Positions 1-13,486 of a stretch of 64,000 nucleotides of DNA are shown piece by piece. The position numbers were made by a program, and so were the translations under genes. The stretch is from Siphonodentalium dalli (taxonomy: Eukaryota; Mollusca; Scaphopoda; Gadilida; Siphonodentaliidae): assembly GCA_032622095.1 (NCBI GenBank), contig CP136064.1:217696205-217760204 (forward strand), read 5' to 3'. Position 1 is the stretch's first letter, and each line of letters starts with the position of its first letter. The notes below the pieces were generated by a model. It had not been told where the DNA came from. It saw only the letters and a program-made list of their open reading frames with translations, and made no database searches.

Positions 1-162
1 GCGAGCCGTGAAGACGACATAACTCAACTTGATTACTGATTCAACATTAGGCCTATGATATATTTCAGTCTCAGTCACCTTTGGAACAATCTGTCAAATT
101 TGCCCTTAACCCTTTCACGACAGGAGCTTCCTGATTTTCCAAAAAATCCTGTGCCAATGCAC

Positions 163-278
163 ATATATAAGAGAATACATTGGCCTACTAATAATTGCCT
201 TGACATTGTAAGTCTGTGCATTCTCTTATATATGCTAGGCTTCCTATGGGAGACTCGCATATATAAGAGAATGCACTG
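163..278. repeat. Short repeated motif in both orientations
   Basis: The motif ATATATAAGAGAATRCA occurs at about 163 and 258 on the plus strand and once inverted near 218. It looks like a small degenerate repeat cluster. No gene is seen in 1-480. Confidence 0.5.
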
Positions 279-487
279 GCACATGATATTTAATGCTGCA
301 CCAGCGCAACCCCCGTCATGAATTGGTTAAATCATGCTTAACATCTAAAACATGTCCTTGCATCTATGCGCATATGGTTCTAAATAGGTTGCTTCCAAGG
401 ACGCCGAGCAGGGGAGAGCATGCGGGGGTAGTGCCCCCTTGTCCTCGGTCGGTGTGGTAAAAAAAAAATCTTTTGGGCAAATTCAGA

Positions 488-690
488 TGATGCATATTAT
501 AGTAGAGTCGCTTATGTACTTTCGTAGGAATTTTTTGAACAAATGTAGAGACTATGATATTATGATAGTGTATCACTTACTTTGTCGGAAAAAGTTTGTT
601 AGACTTCATGGGTCCGCGACTGGAGAGAATTATGACGTCACAAAGATGACGTCATTGTCAGTTCAATTCAGATATAGGGTTGTCCTGAGA
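488..690 (+). repeat. Dispersed repeat, copy 1
   Basis: This stretch matches the reverse complement of 5452-5668. Shared landmarks include TAGTAGAGTCGCTTATGT near 499-517, GTTAGAC near 597, GTCCGCGACTGG near 611 and ATGACGTCACAAAGATG near 632. The two copies have diverged. The short open frames across it are not conserved and are not called genes. Confidence 0.65.
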
Positions 691-2491
691 CGTGGCGAAT
701 TCTGCGCATATTTCTTAATTGTTATGCATTTTTTTTCAGTTAGGGCAATTCACCAATAGTTGTTCTCAAAGTACAGTACCCAAATTCACGGGGCAATATT
801 ATTCCAGTCAAAGATGGCTGCCAAAATGGCACCAGAAAATCAACAATTTTGAGATTTTCAAGAATCTCATGTAAATGACCTTCCGTTTGGTAGAGACTGC
901 GAATTGTGACAATTGTGTGTCTAATTATTGCTTCGGCAATGAAGTGCTGCAATTGTATTGTACAAAACATGTTCGATCTGTCAAAAATCTACTTTAAACA
1001 ACAGAATGATAGCAACTTGTCAAATATCAATTCCGATATTCTAGCAATGGATTTAAAGAAATGAGCGGAATTCAGTGATGGGATAGAAATATTTGTGCCG
1101 CATACGGAATTATTATCACACTTCAACAGAACTGTTGAGTTTCATCCAGGATGGCTACCAAAATGGCAGCCAAAATACAAAAGTCAGTGTTCGTTAGAAC
1201 ACCAAATATCACCCTGGCATTCCATCATGAGGAATCAGGTTAATCGGCTAATTTTAAGTAAATGCGCATAGCTTTAATTTCTTATACCAATTGGCGATGT
1301 CCTATGTGGCATACGTGTCTTTTCTTCAAATGTCCTTATATTAAGTGAGGAGGGTGTTGAAGAGAAATCCAACTCACTGTGAAATTAGAAAGTATCTTAG
1401 ACTGCCATCTTAGCTTGGGACAAGTGTTACCATCCCAAAGTCTAGTCGTCTGTGCTATACTCTAAGCCAGAGTACTAGTTGAGAAATATTGGTGGTTACC
1501 ATATCAAATGGCAACTGATGATGCAGATAAGCATTGGTGTTAGTTCTTGTCATGACATATCTGTAGAAAATGCATATAGTGTATCATATAAGGTAGCAAT
1601 GCACAATTGTTTATTGTGATAGCCATGAAGTGGAATTGTACTTCTCAGCTATACCATGAATCTTGGCAAGCAAGAAACAACACCTTGTTTATCAACACAA
1701 ATACTAGTAAAATTTAATTATATGGCTGTCACTTGGCCTGTTTGTCTCATTGTTAGTTGCGCTGTAACCTTTAATTAAATTTGAATGTTAACACAATTTG
1801 AACCTCGTTTAGCTGAATTTAGCAGAATTCCATCGTATTGATAACCACGGAAGACTAAAATAAAATAGACCCTCATAGGTGGGTAATATATCCCTATAAG
1901 GGGTAGCGTCCCGAATCAAGCTTAAGGTGATATATTGTGATTACCAGGTTATGAAATATGGATGAAGTTATTCAACGAAGTACACTTTCATAGCATATGT
2001 GGAGTTTTGAGAAATTACTATATATCAGTTATTGACATCCCAGGACATGTTCATTCAGTTGAAATGACCAGGCTAGATCCCGAAAACAGGCGAAGTGGTA
2101 TGTCTGGTTCTTGGCTTTTCTCTTGTTCAGTTAATTGGTGGTAGCCACACAAAGTGATTCGCCCAATATACGAAAGGTGTCATGGCATGAACACAGTAGG
2201 CTGGTATGGACCATTGATAGTATACAGCAAACTAATATCCCATATTGATTTCTATGATTTGGGCATGTCACGAGTTTAGTGAGACAATGCATTGCGTTTG
2301 AACATCAGCCGATCGCACTTGATTAATGATTATTTTGAAGTTTATCGAAATCAACAGGGACTGCGCAACTGCTCTGCATATCCAACCCTGCAGCTTAGAT
2401 GACGAAAGAATGTGAATGGTAAACGCAATAGATACGAGCCATAAATAGACAGGCGATACTTATTATAATACTATTTCCCGCGTTTTGACGA
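691..2491. other. No gene or strong element seen
   Basis: AT-rich sequence with only short open frames that lack recognisable domains. ATGGC(A/T)GCCAAAATGGC-type words near 810-835 and 1150-1172 are typical of dispersed invertebrate repeats but could not be bounded. Confidence 0.4.
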
Positions 2492-2520
2492 ACCCGTTTC
2501 CCACATGGTGGGAAACGGGT
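2492..2520. repeat. Perfect hairpin
   Basis: Two 13-bp arms, ACCCGTTTCCCAC and its exact complement, are separated by three bases. There is no neighbouring gene that it could terminate. It may be the tip of an unrecognised MITE. Confidence 0.6.
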
Positions 2521-5451
2521 AAAGAATCCATTGGTAGTGAAGGTCTTCTGGTGTCATGTCATCAGTTTGATTCATTATGTCCAATATACTCTGGAATCCA
2601 GGCTCTGAACTGAATGAAATTATGGGGGAACGCAGTCCACTAACTTCTTACAACATAATGTGAAATAATAGCTGGAGTTAATAACAGCTCGTGACGTGCC
2701 ATGTTGATTCTGGTTAGAACGTTATCATGAACCAAAGGAAATGCGGAAATGAAGGAAGTTGAATAATCACGCGTAACTACGGAGGTGGCCGTGGTTCACT
2801 AAAATAATGTCATCTTTCAGATCATATTATATAGGCCGATCCATATATATCCCAATGCCTGAAACTGTTCTAATTCTATTCGACTAGGAGTTATCACATC
2901 AGTCTGGCTATATCCCATAAATTGTATATATCGTGCTGCATTCATGCATCATGATAATCTACCCCAAGCAAGTGGCATATATAGATTAACTTCAGCAGAA
3001 CACGGTCATGGTGAGGCTATTGTGCGAAGAGCTCCATACATTTCCACGTGATAAGCAATCCAGTTTGATAAGATAGACATCCGTGTATACATTATATTTT
3101 TTCTTTGAATAATACAACAACAATAAGTATACGTTTAATCGTGGATCGGATTCGACTTAAACTGTGCAGGCTTATGTGAGTCTTTTTCGGGAATCATTTT
3201 ATATTCATCCCACCTAACGAGAGTGTTATTGTCCAGATACACATTAGCTCTACGTGTATATGAGACAAACTAATTATATACATGCATGTATTGATACATA
3301 AATATGCTAATATCGCTGCAATACAAGTAAATATATTGCTTGAGTTCTAGTTCAAATTTATCACGATCCGATTTTGGTCGTCATATTAATGCACATGTGG
3401 AAATGTACCGGTACTTAGTATGAACTGGTGACAAGAAGCAGTTTAAGCATGATACAATCATCAACATTTCTTCCTACGCATATATGTTTGCTAGAATGGT
3501 AGAAGGGAGTGTCTGATCATTTTGTGTCGATTTTCCATTCCAATCACCCATAGAAGGATAGATTTTACGAAGACTTTTATGGGTATTATGCCAGAAAACG
3601 TCCATGTAATTTCGACAGACTATCCAACCTCGTTCATCTACCAAACCTATACCGGCGGTATACATGTGCCATGGTGAAATGGAAAAGAATAAAGTATGGC
3701 TATAATATATGAACGAGGCCCCGGGCGATCTCCTGGTTTATATTTTCAATGTTAGGCTTCAAAAGCCAGCCATATACTATAGTACATAGCTATATACAGT
3801 AATCTGATTGCTTCCGTCGCTAGACCTTTTTGTATACGAGTAGATATAGTCAATCTTTATCGATATGCAAGATGGCGATCACATGCACCATTTGAGCGTT
3901 GGTAGCTGACAGCTTGCCTTAAGTTGGGATATATTGCGGAAATATATGTATTTTAATGTCAAATTTCGACATTTCCGCCACATTGGCGGCCATCTCCATT
4001 ACAATGAGGTATTAATAACTCCGGATTATCTAAATCGGAGTACATTCATTCATACATCTAACACCGATATATATCTTTCTCCTGTGATGCACATGCTATT
4101 TGACGTATACAAATATAATGTTTGGCGAATTTTCACAGTGTTTATTTGGACAATAATTGTCATATGAACTCGCATTTTGAGTCATTGTGGTAAGACAACT
4201 AATATGCATGTGTCATAACATGGCGATTATTTATTTGGAAGAAGAAAATTAGTCTAATACATCCACCTTCTACATGACAGAAACGTAATTGGGTGAAAGA
4301 GTGTAAAATTTGTGTATTATCGTATTTTTGTCGCCATCTTGGAAGCCATCTTGGATTAAGTTGACAGTTTCTGGATCCAATTAGATATAAATACCTTATG
4401 TAATGATCCTACTCATTTCCATTACCGATTACTTCTAAATTTCTATAAGGAAATAGTTAGAAAATAAAAAAGTATATTTTGGCGAAAATTCATACTACTT
4501 CCTTCAAATCGTTGGATTTGGAGAAGACAATCAAGGTTATGTTTCAGGATATCAACTAATGTGATGCCTAAGTGATTTTTTATCAAGATTGAAGAGAAGT
4601 ATATTGCCTAATCGTCACCAGTTCGATACAATCGGAAATGTTATAGGCGACATGTTTGGAAAATCATCAATTTCCCACTTCCGGTCGCCTTTTTGGCGGC
4701 CATCTTTGATCGAGATGACAAGTTTTTATATATAATTATAACATGGCGTCACGCCATACACTGCACAAAAGGATTGTCATATATTTTATATCACAAATAT
4801 ATTTATATCATGAATTCCAGCAATAGCGAACTTAAAGGGATACTGTACACAGGGATAGACAATTTTTTTATTTACTTCCATTGAAATAACTTTCAAGTTA
4901 GATTGTGTTCGTGTTATATGAGTTTCGTATACACCTAATTTACCGAAGAAAATATTGATCTTGGAAACGAATATATTACGATTTCAAAGTAGGCGCCATG
5001 TTTCTGACCTTCACCGGAGAATAGTCAGGTCGCAGGAAGAACCGGAAGTTCATTGTTCACAGCTTCAATTGATGTCTTCAATCTCTTCCATCGAAAAATC
5101 TCACTCCCTATAAAAATACTTGACGCTTTATGACTCTTGTTTCTTTCTCTTTTTGTTTCCCGAATCGGTTATAGCGGCCTTTCTTTTGCAGGTAACATGT
5201 TTGATGTTTTGTTTGCAACTCAATAATGTTCGCGAACGGCCGTCGATAAAAGACATGCAACAGATACGATTTCAAGAACGGTAACTCGTACTGGCATAAT
5301 ACTCCATTTTATGACTCCAGCCATAAATTAATTTATATTAAATAATTCAATTTTACTTTTGTGATAGCCTGTTAACCGGAACGTTTTCAGTAGACATCGT
5401 CGACTCAAATTAGTTATTTTAAAATATAATATTGATATTAGATCGCTATTG
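2521..5451. other. No gene or strong element seen
   Basis: AT-rich non-coding sequence. Open frames here are all shorter than 80 codons and without domain similarity. Several words with GGCGGCCATCT (near 3984 and 4695) suggest old dispersed repeats. Confidence 0.4.
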
Positions 5452-5668
5452 TCACCGGGAATTTATTGAAATTGGGGTACAATACCCCTTTAAGAAAATG
5501 AACATCTTTGTGACGTCATTAGACCACCCAGTCGCGACCCCAGGGTGTCTAACAATTTTTTTTCTGAAGTAGAGACCATATACTGGCTCATGAACATGGT
5601 CTCTATATTTGTTCATGAATTTCCCACGGGAGCCCAAAATGGGACATAAGCGACTCTACTATTAGTGC
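5452..5668 (-). repeat. Dispersed repeat, copy 2 (inverted relative to copy 1)
   Basis: This is the reverse-complement partner of 488-690, with the same ordered landmarks (AAGATGTTCAT/TGACGTCAT, GTCGCGAC, ACATAAGCGACTCTACTA). It extends slightly further, to a word reading GGGGTATTGTACCCC on the minus strand near 5480. Confidence 0.65.
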
Positions 5669-6419
5669 AGAATGTCATACCTGCTACCTTACTACATCTC
5701 ACTCTATATTGTCTACATATTTTATGGTAAGTAGTGACCCAAATAAATCCGAATCTGTATCTTTGCGACAAATAATCTGAATATATGGTAGGCAAATGTG
5801 CCAGTGTGTGAACGAAGCCTAATTCGCTGTGTTTTATCTTGTGTCAGTGTGTGCACTGAGGGTCTTTCTTCGTTAATTATTAGTTAACTAACCAGGAACT
5901 CCATAGTCGTATTGTTTGAGTGTATACTGCGCGCAACGGGAAACACAACCGCTCTCAGTTTAAAATCAATCCACTTGAAAACAAATTGATACTGACGACA
6001 ATAACCCACTCGAACAACATTAGACTTCCATGGTCACTTAAATACTGTTTTCCAATAATCTATTTGCGGATATTACAGAGGGTAGTGCATGTAATAAACC
6101 ATTGCATTACACTATGTACATATATCTTATCTTCATCTATATAGTTCATACGACTTAGATAGAATAGGTTGGGATGTCAGCTTCTTATTTCCCTTGCCAG
6201 CACGGAACAAGAACCACGAATATACACTGCAGTCCAACAAACTCCATGCATGGTTTATCTCCCTTGGCGACTCGATAAGACCTCTGCAACCGGTTACAAT
6301 TTACCCACTTTTTATGGACGTCCGCGACAATCGCACATACATCGAGCTACAAATTGTCAGTAGTCAGCCATAAATGGTTGAAATGGTAGCGCTATCAAGA
6401 TCATAAAATATATAATATA
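5669..6419. other. No gene or strong element seen
   Basis: Non-coding sequence between a dispersed repeat and the hAT element. Nothing recognisable on either strand. Confidence 0.4.
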
Positions 6420-6924
6420 CTGGTTTCCAGTGTTCACGCTGTCGGTAGCCAAATTAGCCAATGGCTAATCTTTTTCGAATTTGGCTAATAAAAATTTCAT
6501 TTGGCTAAACTTTTGGCTAAACTTTTTTTTACCACAAATGGAGACTGAAAGCATGGAGTCAGAAAGCTAATTCATAAAAGCGCTCAATAGATCGACATTC
6601 AAGATGAAGTTAGGAGACGAAAGTATTTCATTAATTTCGTACTTATGAAATATCGTTCCGTAACAGCAAAAGGTAAGCTCTAACATTTAGTGTACATGCA
6701 GTAAACATATTTGTATTTCCAAATCTAACATAAATTTTGGCAAGTGGGTTTTCAATTCTGTGATGTGAACGATCTAGTCCGAAAATATCGAAAGTGGGAA
6801 TATATTGCCGACTGTACAAAGGGAAACCCGATCGCGGACAGTACAAAGGGAACCCCGATCGACAACTCTATCAACCAAGCGATCACACAGTGATATGCAA
6901 TCATCTTTAGTTTTCACAAGACGG

Positions 6925-7023
6925 ACATTCAAAGACGCATGGACATTAAACCGACCGTGGTTGAATCATGACAATGTGAAGAAAGCAATATTTTGTAAAG
7001 TGTGCTTTGACGCTGGTATATAA
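6925..7023 (+). pseudogene. hAT transposase N-terminal zinc-finger remnant
   Basis: The frame gives TFKDAWTLNRPWLNH followed by AIFCKVC and a stop. An aromatic residue, W, PWL and then FCxxC is the start of the TTF/BED-like finger found at the N-terminus of ZNF862/KIAA1586-type hAT transposases. The rest of the finger and the catalytic domain are absent. Its position inside an element with hAT ends supports the call. The 40 residues upstream in the same frame are low-complexity and probably not original coding. Confidence 0.65.
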
Positions 7024-7475
7024 GCAATTTGTTCGTAACAGGCTGTTTTAATCTGGAGAAAAATTACGTCATTCTGCACAAAACAGCAAAAGGTTATTAT
7101 TTTACATTTAATCCCCTAATCCCCCATTGTCTGTCTGGTCACTCACGGGACTCCCGCACAATGCATGTTTATGATGACATTGTATTTATGTTGGTCGAGG
7201 TTTATGAGCACCAAGTGTAAGACAATAGCTTAATCAGCCAAATGTGAATCACGACAGATATTTTGTGGCTATTTGTCGTCAATACCGATACGGTCAAAAT
7301 AATATGCAGGCTTTTATGACAGATTGTAATTTGATAATGGCGTAACAATATTAAGTTATTAGTTTCCAGATGTCACTTAGATATTTTCGCAAGGATAAAT
7401 ACTTAATGATTTAAAAAAAGATATTGATATAAAACAAAAAAATAATGACATTATTCACAAGACATTTCCGGGTTA

Positions 7476-7505
7476 CCCCCCCCCCCCCCACCCCCCCCCC
7501 CCCCC
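7476..7505. repeat. Poly-C tract
   Basis: A run of 29 C interrupted by a single A, inside the hAT element. It is prone to length error in assembly. Confidence 0.9.
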
Positions 7506-7839
7506 AATCACTCTTTCACATAAAGATTAATAAATTTTTAATAAATGATGTATATAAAAATACTTCTAGTTCATAAAAATTATTTAAATTATTGTGTATT
7601 TTACCTGTGTCTGTTAGATATTACGTTTTAGTCATTAATTGTGAACCGACCAGAAAACGATGATTTAATTTGGCCAAAGTTTTTTTTAATTTGGCCAAAA
7701 AACATCTGGCTAAAGTTTTTTTCATTTGGCTAATAAAATTTTCATTTGGCTAAACTTTTGGCTAAACTTTTTTTCGGTCCAGCGTGAACACTGCTGGTTT
7801 CATGAAAGCACCACCTCATAATTCCGTTATAACAAATAA

Positions 7840-8070
7840 CCCTTCAAATTAAAAAATATGGTCCCGTTATGAGGGTTAATTAAAATATGGTGTCATCAGT
7901 GTTGATTAACCTACGGTCCCATGGGGGTGGGGGGGGGGGGGGGGGGTGGGGGTAAATAAAATATAGTCCCATTAGGGTCAATTAAAATAAGGTCTAATGG
8001 GGACTAATTTAAATATGCCCCCATGAGGATCAATTAAACATGGTCCCATTTGGGGTTAATTTCGGAACAT
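7840..8070. repeat. Degenerate tandem repeat with embedded poly-G
   Basis: About six imperfect units of the form ATGGTCCCATNAGGGTTAATTAAA, each roughly 35-40 bp. A G-run (7923-7952, with two T interruptions) sits inside one unit. Confidence 0.65.
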
Positions 8071-8308
8071 TCTTCAATTCATGTAGCATTCTGATATATG
8101 CGCCCTACACATAAATAAAAATGATGTTTAGAATAAGGCGACATTGTAAGTTAAACAACCAATGTGAATGGTTAGTGTTGGAACTTTTCTTAATAACATC
8201 TCTATTTACAGCTCAGATATATTCCCCATACAAAGGAATGAAACCAAGACTACAATTCACTAAACGTCAATATTTATAAACAACACAAAGGATTAACGTG
8301 GGAATTGG

Positions 8309-8678
8309 TTAAAGGTACTCAATCCGATTAAGCACCCCTAATTTACGATTTCTTTGACTTCGGGGGTAAAAAATATTTGATTCGAGTCGAGGAACCCACA
8401 CATCAAAGCTCAGAGTGATCAGATATCGATTTTTGAAGTTTAATAACTAACAACTTGATTTTAGAGTTATCCATCTTACACCCGCAATTTGTCTGTTTGA
8501 CCACGAGGCAGACTAAATTAGTGGCCCAAATCTCGAGAAATTAACGAACTTAAAAAATCGACATCTGATCACTCTGAGCTTTGATGTGTGGGTTCCTCGA
8601 CTCGAATCAAATATCTTTTACCCCCGAAGCCAAAGAAATAGTTATTTAGGGGTGCTTAATCGGACTGAGTACCTTTAA
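8309..8678. mobile_element. TTAA-flanked foldback MITE, family A
   Basis: Both ends carry TTAA followed by AGGTACTCAATCCGATTAAG on the left and its near-complement on the right. The arms extend about 130 bp inwards, including a word around GAACCCACACATCAAAGCTC and its inverted partner. TTAA duplication and long inverted repeats fit a piggyBac-type MITE. No coding capacity. A diverged relative is at 38996-39450. Confidence 0.75.
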
Positions 8679-8699
8679 CAATTCATTTAGAATATAACA

Positions 8700-11561
8700 T
8701 GCTGATATTTGTCGCGTATAACTAAATGAAAAAGTTCACTAAACTATGTTAAATAACAAGCCAAACAGACGTGTTTTGTGCTTAAGTTTCATCTGGTGTT
8801 GTTGTGCCAAGTGTATTATTTTCAATGGAGGGGGAATAACTCTATATTTTAAAGATTTAGTTACTCCCCTTCCATTGAAAATTAATTTTTACTTTGAATT
8901 CTGCAGCATTCTGGGAGCCATAACGGAGGGGGGGGGGGGGGGTCTTTTTATGATTTCAGCTGTTTTCTATTTCTCTATGGGCATCTTCGGAGACACAGCC
9001 GTTTCAAATGATGATGAATTATAGTGTTCTAACCATAATGTAATACATAGTTTGTTATTAAAACCGTATACTAGTATTAAGTCACTATATAAAAAACTAA
9101 TCGGTCATTCGGAAATTAAGTGGGACTTTAAACAAGAATTCCAATATCGTCACCGGTACAGACCAGTTAGTTTCAATCGATAAACCGAAGTCACTGTTTT
9201 CATGGGTATATCCAAGGTAAACTCCCATAGTTTACTGCTTGACAGTGGCTATAGTCTATATATGTTAATGTGGCTGTTGTGATCTCTATGGGATATGTTT
9301 GTCTTAAGTTGCTTGTGTACATGGTATTGTCAGTCATATTCAAATTAAACGTGACTATGATCTCGGCGATTTGTGTTGCTATTACCTTTGAAAACAATGT
9401 TTGTTCTTAGGAAACATGTGCATCGTATACGTCGAAGACATAGCACCAGTTGAATTTTCAGCAAACCGCGTGGTCCGACAGGGTGAAGTCCATGTACCGT
9501 CCTATTTGATATATCACAACTTGCAGTACGCTGACACTCAACAACGTGAGGTAGCTGATTCTTTTTATCATTAAACGGACATGGCTTTTTTGAACCCCAA
9601 AATGTTGGATACGTTATTTGGTAAGAGTTGTCTCAACTCATACCTACGCGGAAGATTTATAAGTTCGATAAATTTGAGAACGCTTCATTTGTGCCGGTTC
9701 GAAGTTTTTAATCAGAGGTCTCGTAAAAAAAATGGACTTGTAGCAATAGACAATCTAGAAAGTCTAGAGCTATCTTCGCTCTGAAACTAGCCTGTTTTCC
9801 TGGAAATTCGCACATTATCTGCTTATAATATAACTTATTTTATGTAGATACTCTGCTTAGAATCGCCTCATTTTGAGTCGATATTGTGCTGAAAATGATA
9901 GCCATTTAGTCACATTTCCGACTCATAATGAGGCAATTGTAAGCAGATTGTGTGCGGACAATGACACAAGTATGCCATTTCACGACTTTTCAGGTGTACG
10001 CTATTTAACAAGTGTTTTCACTATGGCCCGCGCCATAAAACGAAATAACGGATATGACTCCATTATCTTCTTATTTCAGAATCAAATAATCACATTATGT
10101 ACATATTTAACATTATAGATCGATTATGCGCGTATTTGCGCGAGGATATATTGCTGAAACGTTTATGGTACTACATAATGTAGATGTTTAAAACAAAGAA
10201 ATAGCAGTGTGCGGAGTGTTTTAATAGTCTCATGTTAAGAGCATGCACACAGGATGCCAGGTTGCGAGGATTGTAAAAGTGGGCTGAGTGCCAGACACAC
10301 CCAAGGGGACGTGTTTCTTTGTACTCCGTGTGAGAACAGATTCGGTGGAAATGCCACGCATGCAGACAGTAATGACAAATCATTGTTACAAATGTGGACA
10401 TTCAGTGCGATCATGTTTGAATTTCGACAGTCTTTATAGCCAATGAAGATCAAGTAGTCCACGAAATGTAGTAACGTTGGAGCTTCAACAACGTTTACTT
10501 GTAAACAATTCCATTCTTATCTTACTCGATCGTTGAGTTTTCTCACATCATTTAATTTATTTGTCTCAATTTGGAGTTTCCAAGTATGACCACGGGTTGC
10601 TGTATACATGCTACGTTCAAACGTGCATGCTAGTTGTTTCAACATTTTAGATCTCACATAAATACTTGTAAGTTGCTATCAAATCAGCTCGTAATGATCC
10701 ATATTTGAAGCTTGTCAGGTTCAATACTGCCATACGTTTAGTATAACGGAACGTCCTCAAACTATGAACCATGCATACGTGTGGCTTTACCATGAACCTT
10801 TTATAGATTAATCAATACCACAACATACAGCGGTTACCAAACATTACAATCTAATATTTGACGGACTGTCGATTTATAAAGTTTTTTTTTTATATCGTAC
10901 AATTAACTCATTGCGCGAAAATTCTCTTAATCACTCACACCCAAGGTCTTGTTTTCCTTGGAAATAACCGAATTCACTTGAGTTTAGAATCACCACGTCT
11001 AGGTCACGTTCTCTTACGGAAGGTACAGTAATGCTATAAATAATCGATTCCTTAACCACAGCAGAATTATGGGTAACTTTTCATGATTTAGTCGGAAATA
11101 TGGCATTCATCGGAAAGCTCTCTTGAATTGCGCGGGCCACAGTGAACACACATTATAAAGAGCGTTTATCTGGTAAGTCGTGTCGATGAAAAAAAGTAGA
11201 TTAAATAGTGCCACGTGAGCTTATTTCGCATTGAAATAAGCTCTATACGGGCTTATTTTGAACGACACATTTTACGCCACATGCACACAAAATGTATGTG
11301 GAAATCTACATGGAACGCAAGCAAATCAACGTCAATTTATTAAATATGCCACCATAAATTATTAATGATATGGATGCTGTCGACGTTGTATCTAAGTGCA
11401 AATTTTCTCCGACATGAAACGAAAAAGAGCGTTCATTGTTTGTCTATTTTTTTAGTTGTCTATATAAAGGTATGTTTAAGATATATGTTGGCCTATAATA
11501 TCCATGAAGGTTAAAATGAACCATGCCATCTTTCTAAGACACTCGAAGGTCGTGTCTGGTT
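8700..11561. other. No gene or strong element seen
   Basis: Contains a short poly-G run near 8928-8942 and only unsupported short open frames. Nothing recognisable on either strand. Confidence 0.4.
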
Positions 11562-11601
11562 GCTCAAAATGAATATAGAATGCTCAAAATGAATATAGAA
11601 T
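11562..11601. repeat. 20-bp tandem duplication
   Basis: Two adjacent exact copies of GCTCAAAATGAATATAGAAT. Probably a simple replication slippage event. Confidence 0.85.
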
Positions 11602-12234
11602 GATTTAGAATGTACTGAAGAATACAAGAATATGTAGCCATAGTAGATCGCTTTTCGCCACCGAAATACAGCATACGATGTTTTGACCGATCACAAGTGC
11701 AGAACTTTACATGTAGCTTTCGCCGGGGACATTTCATCACGTGATATATGCAGTGTTGTTCAATAAATATACACATCGAAACATGGTGGTACGGTGGTAC
11801 GGCGCCCCCCCCCCATTTTGCATTTATGCGACACGGATTCAAAACGTGTATCGTACAAGTCTCTTTAATTTTGTTGTTTCTGTCGTCTGTTTAAAATTAG
11901 GAAAATTAGTATCGTTCTTTGCGAGAATATACCGCTGAAAAAGTGACTACACGCATTTGTGACGGTTTGCTAAGGTGACTACGAATGTGATCTGAATCTT
12001 GTGACAATGGTCCATTCAGCATAAATATGGAATATTCCAACCTATACTGCATGTTATTAAAGAGCGATGAATCTACTCTATATGGTATCATGCGTTTCGA
12101 AGATGCTTGGTATATGATAAAAACTAAGTGTGTGTGTGTATATATACGCTCGTGTCAACCACCATGTGGTGATTTCGGTGAGAATATAGACTATAATAGT
12201 TTTTACTGTGTCGTAAAGTGTATGGTACCTAACG

Positions 12235-12734
12235 TTAAAGGCACGTGAGGCCTTAGTTGTCGAAAATATTCATATTTGTTCCAAACACCGTAAACAGAAA
12301 AACATTAAAACGCATACAGTTTCGTTCATATATACCATGACCATCGCGTAAACAGCATGTTATCATAAAGATTTAGTATATTTTACCTAAGCAAGAGCCT
12401 GATTGTGTTACAGAAGACAGCACAATGCTGCTGGCTAATCACACACAAATGGCATAAACGCTCTTTATTCGTTCCATATCAGGATTCACCAACAAAGAAC
12501 GCTCTTTATGTTTACCATCATAATATAAACAAACACCAGAAAAGTTACGTTTTATGCTTTTGTTTACATAACAATGGTCAAAGATATGACAATAACATAC
12601 TGTTTATGCGATATTTATTATTTGTATACGGACAAAGTCTGTCACATTTTGTTGTTCTTTCTGTTTGTGGCGGTTTTTGACGGGTGGAAATATTTTCACA
12701 GGATACCCACCGCCAAGGCCGACCGTACCTTTAA
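12235..12734 (-). mobile_element. TTAA-flanked MITE, family B, copy 1
   Basis: About 500 bp bounded by TTAA on both sides. The termini are AAAGGYACGNNNGGCCTT-like imperfect inverted repeats. It is nearly identical, in reverse orientation, to 37134-37633 and to 37942-38442. A 91-codon open frame runs through it in two copies, but it has no domain and simply follows from the high sequence identity. High similarity among three copies implies recent mobility, with transposase supplied in trans. A piggyBac-type source is inferred from TTAA. Confidence 0.85.
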
Positions 12735-13486
12735 GGTCAATTGAATGAAATTTACGCCATTAAACTTAACTAACAACAGTGTATATGCTCTTTTTGTCAT
12801 CGATTCGAAACATCGATATGCATGCGTCATTGAAACGTTTGTGTTTGTGCTAATTATGTGTTCACCTATAGAAAGCACTAAACGATTTGGAATCGATATA
12901 TCACTCGATTTGTTTCCATTTTAAATCCCGTGGCAATTTAAAGCCTCGGTGTATACTCGATTATGTTATATGCCAGGCCATTCCCAAATAGGTCGATAAA
13001 CACTTTTTGTAAGGACTGCAATGAGCCACAGAAAGACCATTTGAAGTAATTGGACTTTAGAAAAATAGACACGGAACAATAAAGAACGTTTGTGTTGGTA
13101 TATTCCTGTTATGAAGTAAAGAGCGTTTATTTCATATCGGAACGAACAGTTGGAAACAGCTGGAAAGTTTCAATGTCTACAAGGCATGTAGACAATCATG
13201 TATATGTCGTGTATTTATCGACTGGTAAATACCGTAATATCCATACCACCAAAGACACACTCTGGAGGTTCAAGTGACCTATTTTTATCACCATAACCTT
13301 TCCGTGGTGTAACAACTACATGTACCAAAACTCCATGCAGGCTTCAAACCGCACGCACTCGGATTCTGCTATCGGTTTTGAATAGGTCCTGAGATTAACC
13401 ACGATTGTATCTAACTGTATACGATGCATGCTTATGCGAGTTATATGACCACTCAATGCACTTCTGATAGTTACTATACTACTCAC
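12735..13486. other. Non-coding; possible intron of the minus-strand exon that follows
   Basis: No recognisable element. If the splice donor at 13481-13486 is real, this region begins an intron of the minus-strand gene at 13487-14239. No downstream exon could be identified. Confidence 0.35.

Larger units (their letters stand above)
6420..7801 (+). mobile_element. Non-autonomous hAT transposon with 8-bp target duplication
   Basis: The element proper is 6428-7793 (1366 bp). Its ends are a perfect 14-bp terminal inverted repeat, CAGTGTTCACGCTG and CAGCGTGAACACTG. It is flanked on both sides by the identical 8 bp CTGGTTTC (6420-6427 and 7794-7801). An 8-bp duplication and a CAG...CTG end are diagnostic of the hAT superfamily. 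Subterminal repeats of TTTGGCTAAACTTTTGGCTAAAC lie near both ends, as hAT subterminal sites do. Inside is a remnant of a zinc-finger exon (6925-7023) but no DDE/hATC region, so it cannot encode its own transposase. A poly-C tract interrupts the interior. Confidence 0.9.

Noticed and set aside
12405-12680. 91-codon frame also open at 37188-37463
   Set aside because: It is conserved only because the MITE copies are almost identical. It has no domain and no initiation support.
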